DNA of 64,000 bases. It comes from Litoditis marina (taxonomy: Eukaryota; Nematoda; Chromadorea; Rhabditida; Rhabditidae). Shown here piece by piece: positions 47,193-57,700 of the stretch. The first letter of the stretch is position 1; every line of letters begins with the position of its first letter. Location of the stretch: positions 8,432,829 to 8,496,828 of the forward strand of contig OZ038435.1 of assembly GCA_964036275.1 (NCBI GenBank). Direction: 5' to 3'. A model generated the notes under the pieces. The model searched no databases. It was not told the origin of the DNA and saw only the letters and a program-made list of their open reading frames with translations. Position numbers and translations under genes: made by a program.

Positions 47193-50100
47193 TCATAAAT
47201 GCCTGTCGATGGCAATTTCACGAGCCATGCGAACAATACGTTCCATTTGATCTGAAAAACTTTGGAAAATACGAAGACATAATCAAATGAGAGCGAAAGT
47301 GTACGCGGTTTCAAAGAATCATTCTGTTCACACCAACACAGAGCTTCGAGTCGAAATCGCGAACGTTTAAGTGTTGAAGCTGTTGAGTGCGTGTAACAGA
47401 AAGTGATTCGTTTTTGATGAATATACGAAACATGATCATTTTTGAGAAAAAATCGAATATAGAAGGTAAACATGAAAACTGACGAAGAAGTGGTTGCGTG
47501 AGTGGTCGTGTACGTGGAATAGCATTGTCCGGGTCCCGCATTCCCCTGATTCGGAGATAGAGGAAGGTGTAATCATCTAATACCACCGGGCCTTGCCAGC
47601 TGATCCTGTAAATGTATTTCCGTGATACTGTCCGAATTCCGAATGCTACAAAATAATGCAGTTTTAGTTATTTAAACCGAAAAAGGCTTAGTTGTGTATA
47701 ATAATCACACCTCAATGGTGTGTATCTGTACAAAAACACGCAAATCGAATAGAAATTGTTAATCTAAATTGCAGACGTGTCCACAGTTAGGGACCTAGAA
47801 TAAACTAGCCTTTCGATACATGTGGAAACTGTTACATAACGATAGTCTTGTAAGAGAGAACTGACGCAATGGAAATACAAATGGCGGCTCAAGTGGATTC
47901 TTTATTCAATTCATAAGAGAGAATCTACTTGAATAAAGAAAGAGTGGTAAGTAATTCTTGGAACTAGATAGCTGCCAACCTGTATGGTCCCTTGTTCATA
48001 GTGTGCCAGAGAGCCTTGATACCAGCTTCTTGCTCGTGGTAGCAAACCTTCTTCGGCTGTCCCAAATCATTGCGAATCGTATCCAACTGCTGGAAAAGTG
48101 AGTGAACTAGAACTGCAGTTAGAGACCAAATCTCCGTTGTATTCAGATCTTTATACCGTAATTTACTAATTTCGATCGAGTAGCAACGAGAACAAACTAC
48201 AACCACAGCGAGATGAGGCCACACATACCGTATAGGCCTGCTTTTGATAGAGCGAACTTATTATGGTAACCATATGTATATTTCACATAGTCCTCATATC
48301 ATCTCACTTTTCTGGTCATACCATAGTGCATAGCAGACACCCAGACACCCTAATATCCATTATTATAGTTTCTTCCACAAAAGCTAGTCTTGACAGTCGT
48401 TTTGAGACGAACTGACCATAGCTAGAGCCTAGAGATGTTGATCGAGTTGCAATTCGAGTTTCCGTATTCAATTTCAACATACATAAGGCGACTTTGTTGT
48501 CCACACAAACTATTTGAAAATCAGGTGTTTCATCTGGGCTACTACAAAACAGGGTGGAAGACTATTTTTTCACCAGTATTGTGCGACTATTGTTGAAATG
48601 AAGGTACTTCAAATTCCCGATATGAAAAAAAAGGAGGTGATTTAGAGGAGCATCCAACAGAGTCGCCCTACGTTTGAATTAAAAACCCCCAACCCAAAAC
48701 TGACCGTCTCGAACGGATTGATGGCGCGTTGCATCTCCTCACCACAGCACAGAGTGAACGTGAACATGAACGAGCTCTCTTTGAAACCGCCAGCCAGGTA
48801 CTTCTGGAATCGGAACGAGTAAACTAGATTACATTATTATGGTTAAATTATAGATATACAGTCAATGAATTGGACTGAATCTCGACAATCTCTGTTCTCC
48901 GTTCAAACCCCTTCCCTCAATATCACAATCACGAAACACTCTATCTGAGAAAAGACGTTGACAGCACACACAAGTATCTTATTGAGACCAGACATTTCTA
49001 GTTCCACCTCACATACCACCTACACACACGTGAAGTTTACTATATTCTATGAAATTTCCAAACTTCTTTTCAAACAGCCGACTTTCCTAGAAGTGAGGTA
49101 ACAAACAAACACGAATTAAGAAACTCACCCGCACAAACTGTTCAAATTCACAGAGGGCTGCGTAGGTGACTTCACAGGGCATTGCTTTGAAGGAAAGAGT
49201 GAGATGGGCGAACCATTCCAATCTCAGCCAAGGAATCGCGCTCAACGGCCAATTGTAGCGGATCGATACGCATCGAATGCCAGTGTTGGCGACTTTCCAG
49301 AGAACGAAAAGGAGACAGACTCGAGACACAGCGTCCAGGGAGGGGACGTGCTCCCTGCAAAAATTGGTATACGATATATCATTCAACATTCCTCATAACA
49401 CTACTTTCAAGTTGAAAAATCTGGTGAGAACCTAGAATCTGGTAGCAATGTAACCAGATTGTGAGCAAATCAAGTTGTTTTCAGAGCAGAACTATCTGGT
49501 TATAACTTATAGAATTTGATACGACCCTAACCATAACCAGATTGTGTGTAAACTACAGTTAACCGAGAGCATTGGGAATTCACGTCATACTGAACAAAAT
49601 GTGCTTGTTCCGGTTCAACTGAGCACTTTTGCACATTAGAGTATATTAACTTCTCTACAATGCTCCAGTCATGTTTCAACAACGAACAATGTCATATAAC
49701 TCCCGGATAGCAAACTCAAATTTCAAATAAAACTACTCACAGATTAAGAATATCTAGAGGAATATTCACTTCGGGAACAACACCAACTGATCGCTTCTTC
49801 GCATAGAGGAGGATAAATCGAGCGTGAGGTTGAAAGTCCTCAGATTCTTCCCAGCAACTGATTGATACACTTGGAACCAGTCGTCTCGTACAAGATCAGT
49901 ATTATTCTGAAACAGAGAAACAGGTAAATCTTCATGAACCACTTAAAGTAGGACGATTATGTGGACCAATCCCGACGAATCGGTCCTTTGAACTGCAATT
50001 GAATTGTATTGCATTTTAGAGCACCGACGCGTTGGGATCGGTCTACATAATCGTCCTTCTTTGAGATGATAATTCCGCGAGCGACTTTCTATTTTGCAAT

Positions 50101-53100
50101 TCTGGTGTCAGCAGAGGTGGGAGAATTCCAGAATGTCCAAAAGTCTCATTTGAGTTCAGACTATAACTATTCGTTCTTGATAGAATCCGCGCTGAAGATT
50201 TCTGTGAATTACCGGAGAACTTCTTCCTGATGCAACTGTGAGATACGTTATGAGAGTTGTGACCAAAAAATGACTAACCGTCAGAATCTTGCACTGATCC
50301 ACTGAAGCGACGCTCAGCAGTGGCTTGAGAAAGGAAATCATGGTGCGAGTTGTCTTGAAGCGCCATTTCGACTGAAAATCGATATTTTAGATTGTAAAAA
50401 GATATCAGAGAAGAAGGAAGCCGTTTCTCGATTCAATTACTTTCAACTTTCAACTTTTTCCAGTCGAAACTGTTAGTCACCTGTACAGTCACGTGAAACA
50501 TGTTAAACACAGCACAACTCAGAAACGTTCAAGGAAAAAGTGCACTATTATTATAATGCTAAGTTAACGTGATTATTCAATCAATTGACTTCTAGTATAC
50601 CAAATATACCCAATTTTCGTATAAAAGCCTTTATGTCTTTTCAGCCGAGTTCGCTAACGCTGTCATGCACACACCACACACCAGCCAGGTGCGTCGATTA
50701 ACCGAAAAAGAACCCCTTTTCGAGAGACCGTCATGAAAACTAAGGGTTGACAATATTAAAAAAAAGGAACTTTTCCTATTTATAATACGGAAACTCCATG
50801 ATTTTTCTTTAAATGCAGCTGAATGGTATTGACAAGCGCCCATTTTTATTTTTAAACACCAGTAAAGTACGACTATTCGACAAAAACGTAAAATTCATCA
50901 TTTCGCATATAAAATAGACCAATAATCTTGTTTTCGGCAAGAAGTGGCCCGTTTCTTGACTTTTTCTGGCTATTCGGACAACTGGACTAAGAAAATGGAT
51001 ACAAATATAACGAACCCTGCACACTCCCATATCCTTATCCAGGTCCCTCGGATCGATATCGTCGATTTCGTCAGCGGTCAAATCGAACAACGCCCTCATG
51101 AAAATCGGCCGCTTCTCGGCCGGAATGTACTTCATGCCATAGTTCTCACGTCGGCCCAGGTTATCCTGAACCAATTAGTTTTTTTGATATAGAGAGAAAG
51201 ATCGGCCCTGTACCCTGGAATCGACACGAAATACGTTCTTAAGTTCCATAATCATTTTTCTCTACTCTGAAGATTGTGAATGATACACCTTCCCTTTTGC
51301 GAATACTCAGAACATTTACTTATATTACCGGCGATTTTCCTGAAGGGATAATCTTGGACACTTGACTTTTGAAATGAAAAACATAACTGGATATATAGCT
51401 TCGTGTTAGCCTAGAGAGCAGAGAAATATTTACCCTTTTCACCTCCTATTTTCCTTTTCCCCTACCATGACAGCACACAACATATCGAGAAAACAAACAT
51501 AACACTGTATTTACAATAGGTAGGTAAACACAAACAAGCAGGAACGAACCAATGTGAGTGCAATTCGTTCCTTGTACTTGGCGGGGAGTTATTTGGCAGC
51601 CTGTTGCAACTGCCTTGAGGTTCTCGACAGAAGGAGAGACTGCCGCGCGCGCGGGCAGCTGGCCATAGATTTGCCAGAGAATATAATCGGGGAGGTCACA
51701 AATGGTGGAACACATTCTGAAACGGAATAAAGGTAAATGATCAGTTCTTGAGGATTAAATAATAGATTATTAATTACTCAGAACGTGAACTTATTTAATT
51801 AAAACATATTGAAAACGCCGCTGATAAAAATGAATGCAGTGCACGGTTTACGGACAAATCCCCCCCCGCCGCGTTGCGGTCGGACAATTCCCCCCTCTGC
51901 GCGGACAACTCCCCTCTCTAATTTTTCTCTAAATCCTGGCTGTTAATCGAACACGCTTTGAATTTCATTACATGCTGACTTACCCTGTAAGTAAGCATGT
52001 ATATCAAGATTTTCAACGCAAAAACTTCACTTTTATCTTTGAGTTGAGGTTAAAAACTTACGTTATTCCGTGGACTTTGGTTAAATACTGTTTCATGTCA
52101 TTTTTCGGCTAATAATAATGACTACACTAGGTCCACGAATGCTAATCATCTTATAGATGGAGGAGGGTTAACGTGGAGGAGGGTTAACGTGGAGAAGGGT
52201 TAACGTGGAGGAGGGTTAACGTGGAGGAGGGTTAACGTGGAGGAGGGTTAACGTGGAGGAGGGTTAACGTGGAGGAGGGTTAACGTGGAGGAGGGTTAAC
52301 GTGGAGAAGGGTTAACGTGGAGGAGGGTTAACGTGGAGGAGGGTTAACGTGGAGGAGGGTTAACGTGGAGGAGGGTTAACGTGGAGGAGGGTTAACGTGG
52401 AGGAGGGTTAACGTGGAGGAGGGTTAACGTGGAGGAGGGTTAACGTGGAGGAGGGTTAACGTGGAGGAGGGTTAACGTGGAGGAGGGTTAACGTGGAGGA
52501 GGGTTAACGTGGAGGAGGGTTAACGTGGAGGAGGGTTAACGTGGAGAAGGGTTAACGTGGAGGAGGGTTAACGTGGAGGAGGGTTAACGTGGAGGAGGGT
52601 TAACGTGGAGGAGGGTTAACGTGGAGGAGGGTTAACGTGGAGGAGGGTTAACGTGGAGAAGGGTTAACGTGGAGAAGGGTTAACGTGGAGAAGGGTTAAC
52701 GTGGAGGAGGGTTAACGTGGAGGAGGGTTAACGTGGAGGAGGGTTAACGTGGAGGAGGGTTAACGTGGAGGAGGGTTAACGTGGAGGAGGGTTAACGTGG
52801 AGGAGGGTTAACGTGGAGGAGGGTTAACGTGGAGGAGGGTTAACGTGGAGGAGGGTTAACGTGGAGGAGGGTTAACGTGGAGGAGGGTTAACGTGGAGGA
52901 GGGTTAACGTGGAGGAGGGTTAACGTGGAGGAGGGTTAACGTGGAGGAGGGTTAACGTGGAGGAGGGTTAACGTGGAGGAGGGTTAACGTGGAGGAGGGT
53001 TAACGTGGAGGAGGGTTAACGTGGAGAAGGGTTAACGTGGAGGAGGGTTAACGTGGAGGAGGGTTAACGTGGAGAAGGGTTAACGTGGAGGAGGGTTAAC

Positions 53101-53837
53101 GTGGAGGAGGGTTAACGTGGAGGAGGGTTAACGTGGAGGAGGGTTAACGTGGAGGAGGGTTAACGTGGAGGAGGGTTAACGTGGAGGAGGGTTAACGTGG
53201 AGGAGGGTTAACGTGGAGGAGGGTTAACGTGGAGGAGGGTTAACGTGGAGGAGGGTTAACGTGGAGGAGGGTTAACGTGGAGGAGGGTTAACGTGGAGGA
53301 GGGTTAACGTGGAGGAGGGTTAACACGAGAGGGGAGGGTTAACGTGGAGGAGGGTTAACGTGGAGGAGGGTTAACACGAGAGGGGAGGGTTAACGTGGAG
53401 GAGGGTTAACGTGGAGGAGGGTTAACACGAGAGGGGAGGGTTAACGTAGGGTTCCTATCAGGAAGGGTTCGGGTTAACGCTTGGGTTACCAAGATCAATC
53501 GGTAACCTTTTTTCTAGTTGGGTTAACAAAAAACCCGGTTAAATAAAGAATTCGCCTCCTACATGTCCAAATTATCCCAAGCTCCCAAAGAATGCTAGCG
53601 GATTCCTTGTAACTTTCTGGCCTTTTAGTTAAGTTCTACAGACTGTGTTACTTACGACAATATAAAACTGACCATGGCGATGGAAATCTCCGTCTTGAAC
53701 CGTGTAGGAAGAGTGTTGGCAGCATGGCGCAGTTTCTGACAGGTCTGGGAGAGCAGAACACACTTTGGCGAAAGGAGGTTACTGTAGATTATATGGAGAA
53801 TCTCATTGGGTACGTCGATGATGGTAGTTGACGACAT
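47193..53837 (-). CDS. F-box family protein, gene G (380 aa) with a replacement first exon
   Basis: Proposed exons: 53673-53837, 51016-51165, 50279-50371, 49788-49906, 49129-49354, 48705-48803, 47980-48089, 47484-47605 and 47193-47251. They sum to 1143 bases with no stop. The F-box exon (VPNEILHIIYSNLL, LSQTCQKLRHAA) lies over 2.5 kb upstream of exon 2. The F-box copy nearest exon 2 (51550-51715) is broken. In exon 4 the usual donor (GTGAGT at 49739) would break the frame, while an upstream GTTGGT at 49787 keeps phase 2 and shortens the exon to 119 bases. Other blocks are normal: YLAGGFKESSF, NDLGQPKKVCYH, ISWQGP. DSDDA is changed to DPDNA, and the C-terminus is six codons longer. If the long first intron is not spliced, exons 2-9 lack an F-box. 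Confidence 0.6.
48486..48668. repeat. GGGCGACTTTGTT inverted-border repeat, copy 3
   Basis: Borders AGGCGACTTTGTTGTCC and ACAGAGTCGCCCT. It ends about 35 bases from exon 6 of gene G. Confidence 0.6.
49943..50064. mobile_element. TTAA-flanked MITE, copy 5 (gene G intron 3)
   Basis: The left TTAA is intact and the right border has decayed to TTTGAG. Termini AGTAGGACGATTATGTGG and ACATAATCGTCCTTCT. Confidence 0.65.
51550..51715 (-). pseudogene. Broken F-box first exon (relic of gene G)
   Basis: It keeps the acceptor (CCGTTTCAG), an ATG at 51715 and a GTTCGT donor, and starts as a normal F-box (CDLPDYILWQIYGQLPAR). The frame shifts at an alternating GC run (CCCGCGCGCGCGG), which looks expanded by four bases. 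In the restored frame a TAA interrupts the conserved alanine-leucine-proline stretch. The 166-base length is not a multiple of three. It lies 385 bases upstream of exon 2 of G, the normal distance for first exons in this family, so it was probably the original first exon. Confidence 0.75.
52158..53450. repeat. Minisatellite, about 75-80 copies of a 16-bp unit
   Basis: The unit is GGGTTAACGTGGAGGA. Most copies are identical, with scattered GGAGAAGG variants. The last 130 bp contain three longer units with CACGAGAGGGGA. Every unit carries the palindrome GTTAAC. It lies in intron 1 of the proposed gene G and runs directly into half of a GTTAAC element (53451-53556), whose own repeats share GGGTTAAC. 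Confidence 0.95.
53451..53556. repeat. Half GTTAAC element joined to the minisatellite
   Basis: Reads GGGTTAACGCTTGGGTTACC, then AACCTTTTTTC, and ends AACCCGGTTAAATAAAGAATTCGCC-like, as the right ends of other family members do. The matching left end is absent, which suggests the array grew out of, or replaced, the left part. Confidence 0.6.
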
Positions 53838-54777
53838 CTGAAAGTATGTATATGAATACTTTACACCGTAGTATTGATGAAGAAGAAAAATTTGAAGACA
53901 CAACAAGAAGAAACAAAACAAAAACAGAACAGAACAGAAAAAATAGAACATATAATAACAGAAAAGAATTTATAATTGAAGAAGACTCTATTTAGAAGAC
54001 TGCTGTGAAATAGTAATAGGAACGATATAAGGCCAATTCTACAACTAACCGGGTTTTTAGGTAACCTAACCCTATTTTGGTAACCCATTTTTGAGGTTAC
54101 CTTGGTAGGTAACCTGAAAGTAACCTGAAACTAAAATCCGGTTACCGTTCAAACTAACGGTAAAAACCATATTTTGCGTTAGAAAAACAGGTAACCGGTT
54201 TTTTATTTTAGGTTACCAACCGGTTACCTACTGAGGTAACCTGAAAAAGAGGTAGGTTACCAAAAAAGGTTAGGTTACCTAAAAACCCGGTTAGATATAG
54301 AATTCACCACGATATAAAGAAGCCCCCGCACCGCAGTGCAACAATTCCCCCAAGCAAAAGAGCAAGTTTGAAAAAAAACCAATTTTTTTAGAGTTGGAGC
54401 CTAACTCAACGCGTTGCAACATAATAATATCGATCGGCGGCGGCTGAAATTTACCTATAATTCAAACTTCGCGCGTTTGAACACTGTTTTTACAGCCGTA
54501 ATATTTGTGATGCGTTGAATTTTTATTCTTTTGTTCCATTTTTTCTATCCCATGAGAATTATTCTATTCCATGAGAATTTTTTATTGTTTTATTTCTTCC
54601 TAGCAGTGAGTGTTCTCATTCAGTTTTAGAAACCACAGCTTCCCCGTCCGTGAATCGACCGATACAACGATCGATCGGTACTTAACTTAGGTTCTCTACA
54701 AAGCTGCTCTGTATGAACGTCCTTTCTATATATTTACATAAGATCTAGGACGTAAACGTTGATTTATCTTCTTTCAG
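53838..54777. promoter_or_regulatory. Head-to-head spacer between F-box exons of G and I
   Basis: This 940-bp region separates two divergent ATGs, each directly after a splice acceptor (ACTTTCAG on minus, CTTTCAG on plus). If leaders are trans-spliced, both promoters should lie here or overlap. It contains the GGTAACC element 54031-54308. I see no clear TATA box or other defined motif. Confidence 0.4.
54031..54308. mobile_element. GGTAACC fold-back element with perfect 9-bp target duplication
   Basis: 278 bp, starting GGCCAATTCTACAACTAACC and ending GGTTAGATATAGAATTCACC. ACGATATAA stands on both sides (54022-54030 and 54309-54317). The interior has inverted GGTAACC/GGTTACC blocks. Termini and duplication length match the GTTAAC family, so both are probably one Mutator-like group. 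Confidence 0.8.
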
Positions 54778-57700
54778 ATGCCATCTTCTGATTTTGTTGA
54801 TCTCCCCCAATATGCCCTTCATCTGATCTACAGTAATCTGCTACCGCGACAGTGTGTTCTCCTTTCGCAAACCGGTCGGAAACTGCGCCAGGCTGCCACC
54901 ACGTTGCCGAGAAGGTTCAAGAGGGACATTATTCTCATGTTGGTCAGTTGTTTCGCTAAATCACTCATGTTCTACTATCTCCACTGTGTTTTTGATCAAG
55001 TGGACAAAGCTTTAACAAATAGCAAAATTGCGATGAAATAGTGCATATGTAAAATAGTTCAATGACAGTGCAAATAAAATGAACCGATTTAACCCTAAAA
55101 AGGGCATTTTACCCCTACAAAACAGATTATTTCTCTCGTTCGTTGCGTTTCAAACAGTTTCGGTTCTGAAAATGAGTGTAAGTTACAGAAAAGGTCGAAA
55201 AATGAGCATGGGTCAGCGCCGTTTTGACGAGATATTTTACCTATGAAATAGTGAGTTGCAGTGGCTTAAATTCGCCACAAAAACCGAGAACGAGGTTCAA
55301 TCCTAGCTTAATCTTAACGGAGAAAATAATTACGTATTTTATGAGCTATTCGTTATAGTGCATATTTCAATATCTTCAACACATTCATGTACTACAGTAC
55401 ATTAGTACGAAATATCAAAGTGTTCGATTGACTGATTCACTTTTTACTTACTGCTTTTCATTCTGCGATATTTAAATTTCCCCGATGTTGGCGAGAAAGC
55501 AGCTCCTTTGTAGAATTTTTGTGACTATGTGAATTATACGAACAGCTTTACTACATCGGAAATCGTGCTTCCCGGAAAACCCCCTAAATTTTCGGGGACA
55601 TCACTTTTCGGGGAGCGAACGGGGAAAAATCGGGTAAGAAGTGAGGAACGAACCCCGAAAGCTTGAGGATTTTCGGGGAAAAGGTGGGGAAACGGCCTGA
55701 AAAAACCCTGAATTTGCGGGGAATTCACGTTTCGGGGAGTGATCGGGGGATGTTCGGGTAGAAAGTGAGGAATAAACCCCGAAACCCAACGCGCGAGGTA
55801 ACAGCCAGTATGTAAGCTTTTAGTTCGCCTGCCCGGTCACAAGCGCCCATGGCGCAGTGGCAGCGTTGCCGCCTGGAACGCCGACCCCCAAGGGTTCGAT
55901 TCCCGGGAGAACCAAAATAAGTGAAAATATCAGAGTATATTGATGGTACTGATTCAAATAGATAACACATAATAATTCAAATGTATGTATTCGTAAAACG
56001 GTAGATCATTAAGTTTTTGAGAGGTCCTATTCGTAATTCGTTCGGTGAATTTTCAGGGTTTTTTCCCCGTTCTTTCAGCCATTTTTCAGGCTTTTCCCCC
56101 CTTTAATTCGGGGAACGATTCATGAATCGCTCCCCGAACGAACGGGGAGCGAACCCCGAAAATTCCCCGAAAAATATTCTCCTGTGTATAGTTGGACCTT
56201 GAGTTATTTTTTTTTCAGGATAGCGCTGAAACTGGCGACAGCTTCGGTCTACAGTTCCTGCCAGTCAGTGAGAACGTAGCTCTGAACAGAGATCTGTTTG
56301 AACAAAGATTTTCGAAGGAAGATAAAGCACCCATGTTCAAGAGAATCAACGATTGGGAGAAAAACTTTATGGTTGGTCTTTTTATGTGCAAGTTAAAGTT
56401 GAAATATGCGGGGGACTAAGGGTTCATTCTTGATTCTGCTCGGAATCACACTTCGACACAGTTTTCTATAAAAAAGTAGTTTTCCTATTAAAGTGCGTAT
56501 GATTTCATGATTTTGTATTAAAAATAGTCTTTTCTATATGGGCTTTTATGGTTTTGTGGCTATTCGGACAACTACTTGAGAACTGGAGTGTGGTCGGCGC
56601 AGAGAGTTTCCTATAAATTATACACACTCGATATTTGTACTTCGCTTGATCTCGATATATCGTCTGTTGCATACCAAAAAGAACGAAAACACATAGGTAA
56701 TGTGTGCCTCCTGTGTTACTTAAAGAAACCACTGTTTCGATTAAAATGCAAAAAAAAACCGACAACTTTAGAACATTGAATTGTACAATGTTACAAGTAT
56801 GAACAGACTGAAATTCAGTCACTGAATCATTCTCTCAGCATAACCATACACCAGCAAGGATGTCCGAGTTCCGAATAGTCAGAAAAATTAGAAAAACAGA
56901 CTACTTTTCAGCCGAAAAAATGCAAATCGGTCTACTTTTTTTGGAAAAATCCTAAATTTTCACGTGTTTACATCTGAAAACGAATCACTTTTTGTCGCCT
57001 AGTCAGACCTTAAAGGTGTTTGAGCATAACATAACTCATCCAATAAACTCGATTTCTCAAGTCTCTTCGATTATAGATTATTCAAATCACGAATATTATT
57101 TCGAAGTTGTTCTAGTATTAATGACAGAATTTCAGATGAAGCGTCGTTATGAGACAATTCAGGATTTGATGGATGCCTTGAAGCCTCTTCTACGTGTTAC
57201 ATCTCTCGCAAAGTGCGAGCTTACGACGGTCAGTCCAATTTCAATACACTTTCTCTCTCTTTCAAACAAATAGTTCTTCTTTTACAATCGCTCTAATTTG
57301 CTACATTGCCTGGTCTGCCTCAGATCAACAAGGTATGGCTATTATATGGAAAGGAACTCATTTTCCGATTAAAAAACATGAAAACTTGATGATTGGACCT
57401 TACTGGAACATGTGTTTTGCTCGATTTAATCTGCTTACGGAAGGATGAAAAGCTGTGTTTCTCTTGGTTTTTGTTTATTGTTCTCATTTGTATGCCCATT
57501 TGTTTGCAGAACCTACCAGATATTGTTCGATTACACTGGTTTTCGCTGATTCGATATCTGACAGGAAACAAGAAGCAACCACTCTCATTCCATGTCACAT
57601 TCATGATTAGACCGCAGCTCGCCAACTCGGAAGGCTCAGAGTAAGTCGAGACGTTTTACACTTTAATTTACGTATTAGTTTATTAGTTATATTAGGTGGG

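Noticed and set aside
52158..53450. GGGTTA-rich array as telomeric repeat or CRISPR-like array
   Set aside because: The period is 16 with no spacers, and the nematode telomere unit is TTAGGC.
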